From the NCBI RefSeq assembly GCF_004345245.1, contig NZ_SLUQ01000001.1:124001-188000 (forward strand): DNA of 64,000 nt. The letters are read 5' to 3'. The position numbers and the translations under genes are program-made. The notes under the pieces were generated by a model that was not told where the DNA came from, did not search any database, and saw only the letters and a program-made list of their open reading frames with translations. The first letter of the stretch is position 1; each line of letters begins with the position of its first letter. Below, piece after piece: positions 8,479 to 18,636 of this stretch. This DNA is from Rhizobium sp. BK251 (GTDB lineage Bacteria > Pseudomonadota > Alphaproteobacteria > Rhizobiales > Rhizobiaceae).

Positions 8479-9383
8479 TCGCTTTGGGTGCAACTGATCT
8501 CAGGCAATCGCCGGACGAAGTGCTCGCGAGCGGGGAATACCCGTTGACGCGTCGCGACCTCTCGGAAATCGCCGCGATGATCTATTCGGATGCGGGCATC
8601 TTCCTGAACGAGACGAAGGCCTCTCTCGTCTATTCCCGCCTTTCCAAGCACATACGCAGCCTCGGGCTCTCCGGCTTCCGGGAATACTGTGCGCTCGTTG
8701 CCTCGCCGGCCGGCGCCCAGGCGCGCCGCGAGATGCTCTCGCATCTGACAACCAACTTCACCCGCTTCTTCCGCGAGAACCACCATTTCGAGCATCTGCG
8801 CAACGAGGTTCTCCCCAAGCTGGTCGAGCGTGCAAGGTCGGGCGGGCGCGTGCGCATCTGGTCGGCGGCCTGTTCGGACGGCCAGGAGCCCTATTCGATC
8901 GCGTTGACCGTACTGTCGCTGATGCCGAATGCGGCCGACTATGATTTCAGAATCCTCGCGACCGACATCGATCCGAAGATACTGAGCCTGGCCCGCGTCG
9001 GCGCCTATGACGAGACGGCGCTCGAGACCGTCGCTCCGGCCATGCGCAAGCAGTGGTTCCAGGAGGTCGAGGTCCAGGGCCGCAGGAAGTTCCAGGTCGA
9101 TGACCGGGTCAAGCGCCTCATCACCTTCAATGAGTTGAACCTGATGGCGCAATGGCCCTTCAAGGGCGATTTCGACGTCATCTTCTGCCGCAACGTCGTC
9201 ATCTATTTCGACGAGCCGACCCAGATGAAGATCTGGTCGCGCTTTGCTGGCCTGCTGCCGGAGGGGGGCTTCCTCTACATCGGCCATTCGGAACGGGTCT
9301 CGGGCGAGGCAAAGAACCTCTTCGACAACACGGGCATTACAACCTACCGCCATATCGGCAAGAGCATGGGGAGAAAGGCATGA
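8475..9383 (+). CDS. cheR: Chemoreceptor glutamate methyltransferase CheR
   Basis: S-adenosylmethionine-dependent enzyme that methylates receptor glutamates for adaptation. Of 302 residues, the N-terminal alpha domain spans about 20-90, and the catalytic domain contains [11 protein letters not shown], the SAM loop [16 protein letters not shown] and [12 protein letters not shown]. No C-terminal pentapeptide-binding extension stands out. It overlaps cheW by four bases and cheB by four bases within the operon. Confidence 0.95.
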   Translation: MIALGATDLRQSPDEVLASGEYPLTRRDLSEIAAMIYSDAGIFLNETKASLVYSRLSKHIRSLGLSGFREYCALVASPAGAQARREMLSHLTTNFTRFFRENHHFEHLRNEVLPKLVERARSGGRVRIWSAACSDGQEPYSIALTVLSLMPNAADYDFRILATDIDPKILSLARVGAYDETALETVAPAMRKQWFQEVEVQGRRKFQVDDRVKRLITFNELNLMAQWPFKGDFDVIFCRNVVIYFDEPTQMKIWSRFAGLLPEGGFLYIGHSERVSGEAKNLFDNTGITTYRHIGKSMGRKA

Positions 9384-10429
9384 GCGCACCTGCACGCGTA
9401 CTCGTCGTCGACGACTCTCCAACGATGAGGGGTCTCATCACTGCAGTCCTGAGCGCCGATCCCGACGTCAGCGTCGTCGGCCAGGCGGGCGACGCAATGG
9501 AGGCGCGCGCCGCCATCAAGCAGCTCAATCCGGATGTCGTGACGCTCGACATCGAGATGCCGAACATGAACGGCCTCGATTTCCTCGAGAAGATCATGCG
9601 GCTGAGGCCGATGCCGGTCATCATGGTCTCGACGCTCACTCATCGGGGCGCAGAAGCATCGCTCGCGGCACTGGAAATCGGTGCCTTCGACTGTGTCGGA
9701 AAGCCGGCGCCCGGCGATGCGCGGCCCTTCGGGGACCTGGCGGAGAAGGTCAAGGCTGCCGCCCGCACGCAACACCGTCAGGTACGGCCGGCCCAGGCGA
9801 CTCCTCCGGCGCCACCGCCGGCAGTCGCCGACTTTCGCGTCGGACGCAAGATCGTCGCGATCGGGTCCTCGACCGGTGGCGTCGAAGCCCTGATCGCCGT
9901 GCTGCAGAAGTTCCCCGCAAACTGCCCGCCGACGGTCATCACGCAGCACATGCCGTCCACCTTCACGAAGAGTTTTGCCGAGCGGCTGAACCGCATCTGC
10001 GCACCCGTCGTCCAGGAAGCAACTGACGGCGCACGGCTCGAAATCGGCAAGATCTACCTCGCCCCCGGCGGCGAGCGGCACCTGCAGGTCGCCAATCCCC
10101 ATGCGCCCTGCTGCCGTCTCCTTGACCGGGATCCGGTCAACGGCCATCGACCGTCGGTCGACGTGCTGTTCGATTCCGTCGCGGAACTCGCCGGCCGAAA
10201 CGCCGTCGGCGTGATCCTGACCGGCATGGGCCGGGACGGCGCAGCAGGTCTTTTGAAGATGCGTCATTCCGGTGCCCGTACCGTCGGGCAGAACGAAAAG
10301 ACCTGCGTGGTCTATGGAATGCCGAGGGTTGCGTATGAGCTCGGAGCCGTTGAGCAGCAGCTGCCGCTGAATGCGATCGGCGAGGAAATATTGAAACTGA
10401 CGGCCGCCCGAAAAGAAGGAAGTGAATAA
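9380..10429 (+). CDS. cheB: Chemoreceptor methylesterase/deamidase CheB
   Basis: Removes receptor methyl groups when phosphorylated by CheA. The 349 residues comprise an N-terminal receiver with D11-D12 and phospho-acceptor D57 ([12 protein letters not shown]), a Pro-rich linker near 135-150, and a catalytic domain with the triad Ser in [12 protein letters not shown], His in [12 protein letters not shown] and Asp in [10 protein letters not shown]. The frame is open further upstream inside cheR, but the ATG at 9380 overlaps the cheR stop in the usual way and starts the receiver correctly. It overlaps the cheY2 start by one base. Confidence 0.95.
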   Translation: MSAPARVLVVDDSPTMRGLITAVLSADPDVSVVGQAGDAMEARAAIKQLNPDVVTLDIEMPNMNGLDFLEKIMRLRPMPVIMVSTLTHRGAEASLAALEIGAFDCVGKPAPGDARPFGDLAEKVKAAARTQHRQVRPAQATPPAPPPAVADFRVGRKIVAIGSSTGGVEALIAVLQKFPANCPPTVITQHMPSTFTKSFAERLNRICAPVVQEATDGARLEIGKIYLAPGGERHLQVANPHAPCCRLLDRDPVNGHRPSVDVLFDSVAELAGRNAVGVILTGMGRDGAAGLLKMRHSGARTVGQNEKTCVVYGMPRVAYELGAVEQQLPLNAIGEEILKLTAARKEGSE

Positions 10430-10818
10430 TGTCAATCGCGGAAAAGATTAAAGTCCTTATTGTCGATGACCAGGTTACAAGTCGCCTCCTGCTCAGCGAT
10501 GCCCTGACCCAGCTGGGCTTCAAGCAGATCACTGCCGCCGGCGACGGCGAGCAGGGCATGAAGATCATGGAGCAGCAGCCCCATCATCTCGTGATCTCGG
10601 ATTTCAACATGCCGAAGATGGATGGTCTCGGCTTCCTTCACGCTGTTCGGACCAATCCGACGACGAAGAAGGCGGCCTTCATCATCCTGACTGCCCAGGG
10701 TGACCGTGCGCTGGTGCAGAAGGCGGCGCAACTCGGCGCCAACAACGTGCTCGCCAAGCCGTTCACGATCGAGAAGATGAAGGCGGCGATCGAGGCCGTG
10801 TTCGGAGCGCTGAAATGA
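10429..10818 (+). CDS. cheY2: Chemotaxis response regulator CheY2 (motor-acting)
   Basis: Receiver of 129 residues with D13-D14, phospho-acceptor D58 ([13 protein letters not shown]), the conserved Thr in FIILTAQ and the Lys in [11 protein letters not shown]. In S. meliloti the CheY encoded here is the one that binds FliM and slows the motor. Stop and start codons overlap those of cheB and cheD, showing translational coupling. Assignment as CheY2 rests on position and on similarity to motor-binding CheY proteins. Confidence 0.93.
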   Translation: MSIAEKIKVLIVDDQVTSRLLLSDALTQLGFKQITAAGDGEQGMKIMEQQPHHLVISDFNMPKMDGLGFLHAVRTNPTTKKAAFIILTAQGDRALVQKAAQLGANNVLAKPFTIEKMKAAIEAVFGALK

Positions 10819-11369
10819 TTGTCGAGGGTGCGGCCCGGCGCGTGCACATCATTCAAGGCGAGTACAAGGTCATCAGCGAGCCGAATGTGGTGCTGACGAC
10901 CATTCTCGGCTCGTGCGTGGCTGCATGCCTGCGTGATCCCGTAGCGGGTGTCGGTGGTATGAACCACTTCCTGCTGCCGGGTACCTCGGCCGCGCCGATG
11001 AGCGGTGGCGATGCGACCCGATACGGCGTGCATCTCATGGAGCTCCTGATCAACGGTCTGCTCAAGCAGGGCGCCCGTCGTGATCGGCTGGAGGCCAAGG
11101 TCTTCGGCGGGGCAAAGACGATCGCGACCTTCTCCAATGTCGGCGAGCAGAACGCGGCCTTCGCGATGCAGTTCCTGAGGGACGAAGGCATTCCCGTCGT
11201 CGGCTCCAGCACGGGCGGGGACCATGGACGCAAGCTTGAATACTGGCCGGAAACGGGGCGGGCAAGGCAATATCCGCTGACCGGCGCCGAAACGCAGCGG
11301 ACGGTCGCTCTCGAACAGCGTCCTGTCGTTGTCGAGAAGCCTGTCGAAAGTTCTATTGAATTCTTTTGA
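10815..11369 (+). CDS. cheD: Chemoreceptor glutamine deamidase CheD
   Basis: Cysteine-dependent deamidase of 184 residues that matures receptors by converting Gln to Glu. The CheD signature is intact: [15 protein letters not shown] carries the catalytic Cys and Thr, and [10 protein letters not shown] carries the catalytic His. The C-terminal 30 residues are specific to rhizobia. The ATGA overlap with cheY2 places it in the operon. The start at 10815 is followed by a typical N-terminus. Confidence 0.94.
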   Translation: MIVEGAARRVHIIQGEYKVISEPNVVLTTILGSCVAACLRDPVAGVGGMNHFLLPGTSAAPMSGGDATRYGVHLMELLINGLLKQGARRDRLEAKVFGGAKTIATFSNVGEQNAAFAMQFLRDEGIPVVGSSTGGDHGRKLEYWPETGRARQYPLTGAETQRTVALEQRPVVVEKPVESSIEFF

Positions 11370-11388
11370 TTGCGAGGAATTTTCTAAA

Positions 11389-11778
11389 ATGAGTTTTGAT
11401 GGAACTTTGAATGCGGCAGACGGCGAGGAATCCTTGCCTGAACTACTCATGCGGATCGTCTCCGAGCTGCACGATGTCGCTTATCTCATCGAACGGATCG
11501 AGCCGCAGCTTCTCGATCTCGGCGGTGTCAGCATCCTCCAGTCGCCGGACAGCATGAAGGTCATGCAGGGGATCGACCTTGCCGTCCAGAAGACGCGCGG
11601 GCTGGCTGAATTCATCGATACGATTACCGCCGGCATTCCGCAGGGCTGGACGGTGGAGGTGGCCACGGCGCTGAACCTCGTCAAGCTCGCGGAGATGCAG
11701 AAGGCGCTCGGCGGCGGCACGCGCCATGGCCATTCGCAGCCGCTTGCTAAGGCCGCCGGCGATTTCGATTTCTTCTGA
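11389..11778 (+). CDS. cheT: CheT, small chemotaxis protein
   Basis: Acidic, mostly helical protein of 129 residues in the position of S. meliloti cheT, described as a chemotaxis component working with CheR. Part of the protein (LHDVAYLIERIEPQLLDL, then SMKVMQGIDLAVQKTR) resembles short helical dimers of the CheZ/phosphatase type, though I see no clear phosphatase motif. The frame is open from a GTG at 11329, but that start would overlap cheD by 41 bases. ATG at 11389, 12 bases after GAGG, is preferred. Last gene of the che cluster before fliF. Confidence 0.8.
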   Translation: MSFDGTLNAADGEESLPELLMRIVSELHDVAYLIERIEPQLLDLGGVSILQSPDSMKVMQGIDLAVQKTRGLAEFIDTITAGIPQGWTVEVATALNLVKLAEMQKALGGGTRHGHSQPLAKAAGDFDFF

Positions 11779-11881
11779 GAGCCGCTCGCCAGCCAGCTCC
11801 GACTATCCGATGCACGTGCCTCCGGGGACGAAATGGAGGTGCGTGGCGGAAAGCTCTACGACCCTAGGTTCAGGAAACGCT

Positions 11882-11902
11882 CGCACAAGCTTCGCTATCT
11901 AT
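11882..11902 (+). promoter_or_regulatory. CGCACAAG-N9-CTAT element upstream of fliF
   Basis: CGCACAAG at 11882-11889, 9 bases, then CTAT at 11899-11902, 54 bases before the fliF ATG. It matches the pattern found before flgB, flhA and the motB operon, so fliF probably has its own promoter in addition to read-through from cheT. Confidence 0.5.
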
Positions 11903-11956
11903 CGTGGGATGAGGCAATAAGCCGTTTTAGTCCTCGACCGATCGTGTGAGAACAGA

Positions 11957-13636
11957 ATGAATCTGTTAAATCAATTACTTCAGGTTTTTAGAAATTTCGC
12001 AGACCTGGGAAGAAATCGTCTCATTGCACTCATCGGCATTGGCGTCGTTTCCATGGCCCTGATCCTCGTGGCGGCGCTTTATGTGAACAAGCCGGCCCAG
12101 GAAACGCTCTACGTCGGTCTGGAGACACCCGATCTCAACCAGATCAGCATGGCTCTTGCCGAAGCCAACATCGATTTCCAAGTGGGAAGCGACGGTTCGA
12201 GCATCAGCGTGCCCGCGGGCATGACCGGAAAGGCAAGGCTGTTCCTCGCAGAGCGTGGCCTGCCGAACAGCGCAAATGCCGGCTATGAACTCTTCGACAA
12301 CGTAGGCTCGCTCGGTCTTACCTCCTTCATGCAGGAGGTTACGCGCGTGCGTGCGCTCGAAGGCGAAATCGCCCGCACCATCCAGTCGATCTCCGGGATC
12401 ACCGCTGCACGCGTCCATATCGTCATGCCGGATGTCGGCAACTTCCGGAAGGCGGAGCAGAAACCGACGGCTTCGGTGATGATCCGCGCCAGCGCCTCGA
12501 CGGGGCGCAATGCCGCGTCCTCGATCCGCCATCTCGTCGCCTCGGCCGTTCCGGGGCTCAACGTCGACGACGTGACCATTCTCGACTCGGCGGGACAGCT
12601 GCTCGCCTCCGGCGACGAGGCAAGCAACAGCTCGCTCAATCGCTCGCTCAACATTGTCCAGAACGTCCAGCAGGAAGTCGAATCCAACATCGACAAGGCC
12701 CTCGCGCCCTTCCTCGGCATGGACAACTTCCGCTCCAGCGTCACCGCACAGTTGAATACCGACAGCCAGCAGATCCAGGAAACGGTCTACGATCCCGAGT
12801 CCAAGGTCGAGCGCTCCATTCGCACGACGAAGGAAGCCAACAAGTCGCAGCAGCGTCAGTCCGACACGGCCGCAACCGTCGAGCAGAACATCCCGCAGGC
12901 GGCACCTGAGTCCGGCGGCGCTGGCCCTGAGTCGAGCGACCAGTCCGACAAGAAGGAAGAGCAGACCAACTACGAAATCAACAGCAAGACGGTCGCGACC
13001 ACCAAGAACAGCTACAGCATTGAAAAGCTCTCGATTGCCGTGGTCGTCAACAAGGGTCGCATTGCCAAGATGGTCGGCGAGCCTGTCGATCAGGCGAAGA
13101 TCGATGCCTACCTGGCGGAGATGCAGAAGATCGTCGCATCCGCAGCCGGCCTCGACACCAACCGCGGCGACATCGTCTCCGTGACGGCGATGGACTTCCT
13201 GGAGAACCAGCTCCTCGAAGACAGCGCCAGTGGCCCGCGCGTCCTGGATATGCTGAGCCGCAACCTCGCCGGCATCATCAACTCGCTCGCCTTCATCGCG
13301 GTCGCCTTCCTGGTTGTCTGGATGGGTCTGCGTCCGCTGGTCAAGACGGTGGCCGGCAAGAGCGTCGCAGGCGACGCCATACCGGAACCGTCCGGCCTTG
13401 AGCTGCCGGACTTTGCGCCCGCGGGCGGCACAGGTGCCGGCGCGCTCATGGACGGCTTCGGATCCGACTTCGGTTTCGACAGCACCGACGACCTACTCAC
13501 TATGGGCGACGACGAAGGCAACTTCAACCGGCGCGTCAGGGAAGGGCCGGAGCGGAAGTTGTCACGCATGGTGGAGATCAGCGAAGAGCGCGCTGCAAAG
13601 ATTCTCCGAAAATGGGCAGTCGAAACTGCTGCATAA
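11957..13636 (+). CDS. fliF: Flagellar MS-ring protein FliF
   Basis: Forms the membrane ring on which the C-ring and export gate assemble. The 559 residues include an N-terminal membrane helix (about 20-42, RLIALIGIGVVSMALILVAA), the ring-building domains (LYVGLETPDLNQ; ISGITAARVHIVMP), a Ser/Glu/Lys-rich periplasmic loop around 300-335, a second helix near 440-460 and a C-terminal cytoplasmic tail (ERKLSRMVEISEERAAKILR) that binds FliG. Length is normal. It is followed directly by an intrinsic terminator that ends the che-fliF transcript. Confidence 0.97.
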   Translation: MNLLNQLLQVFRNFADLGRNRLIALIGIGVVSMALILVAALYVNKPAQETLYVGLETPDLNQISMALAEANIDFQVGSDGSSISVPAGMTGKARLFLAERGLPNSANAGYELFDNVGSLGLTSFMQEVTRVRALEGEIARTIQSISGITAARVHIVMPDVGNFRKAEQKPTASVMIRASASTGRNAASSIRHLVASAVPGLNVDDVTILDSAGQLLASGDEASNSSLNRSLNIVQNVQQEVESNIDKALAPFLGMDNFRSSVTAQLNTDSQQIQETVYDPESKVERSIRTTKEANKSQQRQSDTAATVEQNIPQAAPESGGAGPESSDQSDKKEEQTNYEINSKTVATTKNSYSIEKLSIAVVVNKGRIAKMVGEPVDQAKIDAYLAEMQKIVASAAGLDTNRGDIVSVTAMDFLENQLLEDSASGPRVLDMLSRNLAGIINSLAFIAVAFLVVWMGLRPLVKTVAGKSVAGDAIPEPSGLELPDFAPAGGTGAGALMDGFGSDFGFDSTDDLLTMGDDEGNFNRRVREGPERKLSRMVEISEERAAKILRKWAVETAA

Positions 13637-13638
13637 GC

Positions 13639-13662
13639 AAAGGCCGGGAAACCGGCCTTTTC
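13639..13662 (+). terminator. Intrinsic terminator after fliF
   Basis: Perfect 9-bp stem AAAGGCCGG (13639-13647) and CCGGCCTTT (13652-13660) around a GAAA tetraloop, running into a short T stretch. It lies 2 bases after the fliF stop. Confidence 0.85.
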
Positions 13663-13664
13663 CA

Positions 13665-14297
13665 TTTTCCGATGTATCTTTTGCAGAGAGGCAATGGAAG
13701 CTAATCGACATCCATAAAACTGTTAGTATTTGCGATAAAAGTTCAGCTTAATTTCCGAATTTTATTAAAAAGTATTATTTTTTAAATAAAAAATCAACGG
13801 TGATTTGTCACGAAAAGCAATTGTTGATTATAGATCATTCGCCGCTCGTAACCCCATGGTCTATCACGTGCGAGCATACACACTAATTTGTCGACGGAGA
13901 CTCCGGGAGAGTAAAAAGTATTCGCATCATCTGAGAGATATACGTCGAGGATCGCAGATTTATCATCGCGACGAAACATAGTTCGCAAGACGCGAAATTA
14001 TGTATTGAGGCAAGTTATATTTGTAAAATTCCCGTTTTACGAGAGGCGTATTGCTAGCTCTAAAGAATCAACCTAGTATTAGCCCGTAGTAGCCCGAATG
14101 AATATGATCAGGGCGATTCGTCATGCATAAGAGCGGTGCCGAGTAAATCCCAAGAACGCGGAGATGGAGATTTATAAGCCATGGCTTACGGTAAGGCGAT
14201 TCGCGAAGATGTCATCGGCGGCCCGGCGCGTTGTGGGCTGGTGTGAGTAACTTGTTCGCATAGCGTGTGGTCGACTTCAGCGGCGGGAAGTACGAAG
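13665..14297. other. AT-rich control region upstream of visN, no confident gene
   Basis: This 630-base stretch has no convincing gene. Roughly 13680-14060 is strikingly AT-rich compared with its surroundings, with runs of A and T around 13755-13790 and a direct repeat TAGCCCG-TAG-TAGCCCG near 14080. A 61-codon frame on the minus strand (13794-13979) is possible but unsupported. In S. meliloti visN transcription is sensitive to the ExpR quorum-sensing regulator, so an AT-rich binding region for such a factor or for MucR is plausible; no defined operator was recognised. Confidence 0.45.
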
Positions 14298-15044
14298 ATG
14301 GACATGCATATATTGCAGGCGAGCAAAGGTGACAGGCCAGTAGCCGCACCAACGCCTGCGACCGGCCCGAGGCTGCTGTCACGAGAGCAGCTCATCAGGC
14401 AGCTTGGTCTTTTCGCCGGAGAAGCTCGTCTCCAGCCAGGACTGCGGATTATGGCCGACTATGTCGGTGCATCGCACTATCTGCTCGCGCGTTGCGATCT
14501 CGTGCAGGAAAGCGGACTCGACTTCGTTCTTTCGTCGGATTGGCCGTTCGATCTCGTGAAGGGCCTGGCAAACGAGCTGGTCAGTGGGCAGTCGCGCACG
14601 ACCGAGCTCGAAAAATGCCTGCAGCTCTTTCAGCCGAGCTTCACCCTTCTACCGGCCGGTGCGGAGCTCCCGGAAGGCGTGAGCCGCCAATCCTGCACGC
14701 TGACATTCAATGTCGGCCGCTCGCGTCTCTCCTTCATCTTTCTCTTTTTCGACGGTTTTGTCGTGTCGCCGGAACGCCTGCGCGATATCGGCTTGCTGGC
14801 CGGCTACTTCGCAAGTTTCCTCGATAGGGGCAGCGGCAAGGCGGAGCGGGATTTCGAGTTGACCGAACGCGAGATCGAATGCCTTTTCTGGATTGCCGAA
14901 GGCAAGACCAGCGACGAGATCGCGGTCATCCTCGGCATCTCGCGCAATACCATCAACAACTACATCACGAGCGTGATGCGCAAGACCGCCACCAAGACGC
15001 GATCCGAGGCGATTGCCTTTGCGGTCAGGAACAACCTTGTCTGA
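14298..15044 (+). CDS. visN: LuxR-type flagellar master regulator subunit VisN
   Basis: With VisR it forms the heteromeric activator at the top of the rhizobial flagellar cascade, acting through rem. The 248 residues comprise an N-terminal ligand-binding-like domain and a C-terminal LuxR helix-turn-helix (ELTEREIECLFWIAEGKTSD, then EIAVILGISRNTINNYI). The frame extends to a GTG at 14265, but ATG at 14298 has GGGAAG seven bases upstream and begins with a VisN-like sequence, so I chose it. The TGA lies within the visR ribosome-binding site (TGAGGAG), coupling the two genes. Confidence 0.93.
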   Translation: MDMHILQASKGDRPVAAPTPATGPRLLSREQLIRQLGLFAGEARLQPGLRIMADYVGASHYLLARCDLVQESGLDFVLSSDWPFDLVKGLANELVSGQSRTTELEKCLQLFQPSFTLLPAGAELPEGVSRQSCTLTFNVGRSRLSFIFLFFDGFVVSPERLRDIGLLAGYFASFLDRGSGKAERDFELTEREIECLFWIAEGKTSDEIAVILGISRNTINNYITSVMRKTATKTRSEAIAFAVRNNLV

Positions 15045-15053
15045 GGAGAATCA

Positions 15054-15800
15054 ATGGGGCATCCGTCAGGCAGGGCGGCCTTCAACGCGGATGAAATGCG
15101 CATGATGCGTCTTCACAGGATTTCCAGCCGGTCCGACCTCTTTCCGCGCCTGGTTGCCATGCAGAAACTGGTGGATGCCCAGCACTTCGCAATCTATCGC
15201 GTCACCGGCTCCGGCCTGCCGGGTCGACAGCGGCTCGTCTGCGAGTTCGACAATTGGGGGACGAGTAATGCGTCCATCAACAAGGCCTTTGCCGACGCCT
15301 ATGGTGAGACGCTCATCGAGCATATCGACAAGTCGATGCTGCCGCTGGTTTGGAATGGCAGCAGCGAGGATCACTCGGTCGAGACCTTCGACATTTCTCC
15401 CTTTGTTGTCCGGCTCAAGGGCAATGTTGTGCCTTTCTCCGGCATAGCCTTCCCGGTACGCCTCGGCGCCGTCGGCAACGGCTATGTTCTGCTGATGGCA
15501 GACCAGCTGGATTTGACGAGCGATACGGTCGTCGAGCTGCACGGTCGCAGCTGCCACGTCATGGTCGATCTGCTTTCGCTGGATGAGCGGCGAGTGGCCG
15601 CAGCCGAATCGCTCAGCGATCGTGAGATCGCCTGCCTGCAGCTTGCCGGCGATGGCAGGATCAGCGAGGAGATCGCCGACAAGCTTGGCCTGTCGGTCCA
15701 TACGGTGAATGCCTATCTGGGCTCGGCGACGATCAAGCTCGACTCCGTCAACCGCATCCAGGCGATCGCCAAGGCGATCCGGCTCGGCTACATCAGCTGA
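15054..15800 (+). CDS. visR: LuxR-type flagellar master regulator subunit VisR
   Basis: Partner of VisN, 248 residues, with the same layout: a sensory-like N-terminal domain (RISSRSDLFPRLVAMQKLVD) and a C-terminal LuxR helix-turn-helix (LSDREIACLQLAGDGRISEE, then IADKLGLSVHTVNAYLGSA). The start is preceded by GAGGAG with ideal spacing and lies 9 bases after visN. The two proteins are paralogous but clearly distinct. No cognate ligand is known. Confidence 0.94.
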   Translation: MGHPSGRAAFNADEMRMMRLHRISSRSDLFPRLVAMQKLVDAQHFAIYRVTGSGLPGRQRLVCEFDNWGTSNASINKAFADAYGETLIEHIDKSMLPLVWNGSSEDHSVETFDISPFVVRLKGNVVPFSGIAFPVRLGAVGNGYVLLMADQLDLTSDTVVELHGRSCHVMVDLLSLDERRVAAAESLSDREIACLQLAGDGRISEEIADKLGLSVHTVNAYLGSATIKLDSVNRIQAIAKAIRLGYIS

Positions 15801-15909
15801 CAAGAGCGGGATAGCCTTTCCCCCGGAGATCGATGTCGAATCCGGGGCAGGGGCGAATTAGGCGTCTGGATTGTCGGTTCTACGCATGGTGCGCGGCGGA
15901 GGCTGGCGT

Positions 15910-16350
15910 TCAGCCTGCCATGGCGTCGGGCCGCCGGACTTCGTAGCGAGCTTGTCTAAGGCTATTCTCGAGGAGAGCGGTATTTTCATCCGGGTCGGCG
16001 GACGGATCCTGGAAGGCGATATGGTTGATGTCGATGCCGGCATGATCGCCGGCGAGCGCGAGCCGCGCATAGATCGTCACGCCGGGCGGTTTGATTTCGA
16101 GGTCGAGCGTTATTTCCGGAAGGCCGCCCCATTCGAGCTTGTAATCGCCTCCGACGCCGAAATTGACGATGCCCGGATGAAAATAAAGTTCCGCAGCAGA
16201 GGCCACGAGATCGGTGATACTGCCGTAATACTCGAACCGCAGCAGGGAGATCAGGTCGGCAGGATCAAGCAGCCTGAGTTCGCTCGCGACTGGGCTGATC
16301 GCCTCGGCCAGGATCTTTTCACGTTGGGCAGAGTAGGGGCATTTTTTCAT
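15910..16350 (-). CDS. Conserved rhizobial flagellar-operon protein, unknown function
   Basis: Soluble protein of 146 residues; the same position downstream of flhB is occupied by a conserved hypothetical in S. meliloti. No membrane segment or known domain is recognised. The central part (FEYYGSITDLVASAAELYFH) and the ...LEWGGLPEITLDLEI region suggest a mixed alpha/beta fold. It begins 5 bases after the flhB stop, so it is the last gene of the leftward motA-fliM-fliN-fliG-flhB operon. A structural or chaperone role in motility is only inferred from context. Confidence 0.75.
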   Translation of the reverse strand: MKKCPYSAQREKILAEAISPVASELRLLDPADLISLLRFEYYGSITDLVASAAELYFHPGIVNFGVGGDYKLEWGGLPEITLDLEIKPPGVTIYARLALAGDHAGIDINHIAFQDPSADPDENTALLENSLRQARYEVRRPDAMAG

Positions 16351-16355
16351 TCGGC

Positions 16356-17438
16356 TTATCGTACCCGTTTATTATTCTGCTGCGCGGCGTAGACCCGGTG
16401 TATGAGTTCCGCGACAGCCTTGTAAAAGACTGATGGAATGACACTATCGACCGAGACTTGCGCAAACATGGAGCGGGCGAGCGGAGGGTCCTCGAAGACC
16501 GGAATGCCGCTTTTCTCGGCAATCTCCCTAATTTTGAGCGCAATCAGGTCCTGGCCCTTGGCGACGACGACCGGCGCGTCGTTTTCTTCCCTTACATAGC
16601 GCAGTGCTACGGCGAAGTGGGTCGGGTTGGCGATGACGAGCGTCGCGCGCGGTACGTTGTTGATCATGCGCCGGCGGGCGCGGTCGCGCGCCACCGACCT
16701 CTGGCGCGACTTGACGGCTGGGTCGCCCTGGGCCTGCTTGTACTCCTCCTTGACCTCGTGCTTCGTCATCCTGAGCTGGGAGAACCAATGGTGCCGGGTC
16801 CAGAAGAGGTCGATGATCGCGACTGTCGCCGTCGCGAGAAGAATGACGATCACGATCTTCTTGAGCACGGCCGTCACGTTCACGAGGATCGTCTGCGGGT
16901 CGGAAAACATCGAATCGATGGAGTGGAAAAATTCCGAGCGAAGGACGAAGAACATGATGATCGAAACGATCACGATCTTGAAAAGCGACTTGCCGAACTC
17001 GACGAGACCGGGCCCGCTGAATATCCGATTCCAGCCCTTTACGATCGAGATTCGCGAGAATTGCGGGCGTATGCGCTCGAGCACAGGCTGCGGCAGGTTC
17101 TGGAAGATCGAAGCACCCAGACCGAAGATGATGAAGAGAATGAAGGCCGGTCCAAGGAGTGCCGCCATCGCCCAGCCGAGACGCACGAAAAGCGAAATGA
17201 CGTCGGGACCGGTCTCGAGTTTCCACTGATCGGGTTGTTCGAAAAGATCCCGCAGGATCTCGCCCATGTGGCTGACCCCATTCGGAGCGAAGAAAAGGAG
17301 ATAGAGGAAGATCGCAGCGGTGGAGGCGAAGATCGGTGCCTCTCGCGAGAATGGCACGTTGCCCTTTTCGGCGGCGTCGCGAAGCTTTTTCTCGGTTGGC
17401 GACTCGGTCTTGCTGTCCTTGTCTTCATCGTCAGCCAA
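16356..17438 (-). CDS. flhB: Flagellar export switch protein FlhB
   Basis: Integral membrane component of the flagellar type III export gate that switches substrate class after self-cleavage. The 360 residues have a basic N-terminus ([20 protein letters not shown]), four membrane helices and a cytoplasmic domain with the autocleavage site NPTH in [12 protein letters not shown]. Length and motifs are normal. It follows fliG on the minus strand after about 126 bases, with no clear terminator between them. Confidence 0.97.
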   Translation of the reverse strand: MADDEDKDSKTESPTEKKLRDAAEKGNVPFSREAPIFASTAAIFLYLLFFAPNGVSHMGEILRDLFEQPDQWKLETGPDVISLFVRLGWAMAALLGPAFILFIIFGLGASIFQNLPQPVLERIRPQFSRISIVKGWNRIFSGPGLVEFGKSLFKIVIVSIIMFFVLRSEFFHSIDSMFSDPQTILVNVTAVLKKIVIVILLATATVAIIDLFWTRHHWFSQLRMTKHEVKEEYKQAQGDPAVKSRQRSVARDRARRRMINNVPRATLVIANPTHFAVALRYVREENDAPVVVAKGQDLIALKIREIAEKSGIPVFEDPPLARSMFAQVSVDSVIPSVFYKAVAELIHRVYAAQQNNKRVR

Positions 17439-17564
17439 GATCGCCGCCCCTTCTCAATCGCGCGGTCCGCATGCACGCAGCCCGTCGCGGCGGGAGCCTA
17501 GACCCGGGGGCGGTCGCGATCAACCGGACGATCGCCCCCGACTTTGGCTTTTCAACAGGCGGCC

Positions 17565-18608
17565 TTACGCGGCCTCCGCGGTGCCCTCGCCTTCCGTCTC
17601 CTTGAGCTGGATCTGGCCGGAATTCGCAAGGCGGATGGCTTCCTGGGCAACGGCGCGGCGTGCGATCGCAATCTCGCGGGGATTGATGCCCGCAGTACCC
17701 GTTGCCAGGTCCGATTCGATCATACGGCGCTGACGCGGGCTGATCGCGGCAAGCACGGCCTCGCGGATTTCCGTCGAGGCGCCGCGAAGCGCCATCGTGA
17801 GCACGTCGCCGGAAATGTCGTTGAGGAGCATGACGCGGCTTCGTTGCGGCATGCGCAGCATGTCCTCGAAGAGGAAGATCTTCGGACGAACCTTGTTGAC
17901 GGCCTCCTGGCTGATCGATTCGAGCGAAGTGAGCAGCGTATCGACCTGCGGCTTGTCCATCTCGTTCATGAGTTCCGCAACCTTGGTCGAGCCGGCGGAA
18001 TTCCGCTCCGCATCGATTTCTGCAAGCAGCGAGACCACGCGGTTTTCGATGATCTGCGCGGCCTTGGGGCTCACGTCCTTCATGTTGACGGTACGGTGCA
18101 TGATGTCGGCGCGGCGGCTGTCAGGCAGTTCGAGCAGCACCTTCGCGCCGAAGGACGAGGGCATCATGGAGAGAATGTAGGCGATGGTCTGCGGATGCTC
18201 GCGAAGAAGGAAGCGGCTGACGAAAACCGGATCCGCTTCGCCGAGGCGATCCCAGATTGAAGTCTCGTAGGCCTGGAAGGCTGTCCGTCTGCCGAGCAGG
18301 CTGTCGACCTCGTCGGGCGTAAGGCCTTCCTCGAGGATGCTTTCGATCGCCCTGGCATTGTCCATCAGGCCGGCGCCCTCTGTGAAGAGGTCCTCGAACT
18401 CGGCGACGAGTTGCGCCAGTTCGTCCGGAGGAATGGGACGGAGAGATTGTGCAGCCCCGATGATCGTCTGCAGCTCGTTCTGGGTGAAATATTTCAGCAG
18501 CCGGCCCGCGACCTGCTTTCCCATCGCGAGAAGAACGGCTGCCGCCTTTTCAGCCTGGGTCAACGGTTTCTGGGCGAGTGCGCCACCGAAATCGTCAAAG
18601 TCCATCAT
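17565..18608 (-). CDS. fliG: Flagellar motor switch protein FliG
   Basis: C-ring protein that contacts FliF and the MotA stator and generates torque. The 347 residues contain the N-terminal FliF-binding domain (KAAAVLLAMGKQVAGRLLKY), the middle-domain EHPQ motif (FLLREHPQTIAYIL), and the C-terminal torque helix (QRSRVMLLNDISGDVLTMAL) with charged residues retained. Two Met codons head the frame (18608 and 18605). It is transcribed leftward after fliN. Confidence 0.97.
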   Translation of the reverse strand: MMDFDDFGGALAQKPLTQAEKAAAVLLAMGKQVAGRLLKYFTQNELQTIIGAAQSLRPIPPDELAQLVAEFEDLFTEGAGLMDNARAIESILEEGLTPDEVDSLLGRRTAFQAYETSIWDRLGEADPVFVSRFLLREHPQTIAYILSMMPSSFGAKVLLELPDSRRADIMHRTVNMKDVSPKAAQIIENRVVSLLAEIDAERNSAGSTKVAELMNEMDKPQVDTLLTSLESISQEAVNKVRPKIFLFEDMLRMPQRSRVMLLNDISGDVLTMALRGASTEIREAVLAAISPRQRRMIESDLATGTAGINPREIAIARRAVAQEAIRLANSGQIQLKETEGEGTAEAA

Positions 18609-18636
18609 GGTCTTACCTCTCCGTCCCGCACAGGGA

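Noticed and set aside
13794..13979. 61-codon minus-strand frame in the AT-rich stretch before visN
   Set aside because: No clear ribosome-binding site, no known motif, and AT-rich DNA with few stops in one frame over this length is not strong evidence. Kept only as a remark.
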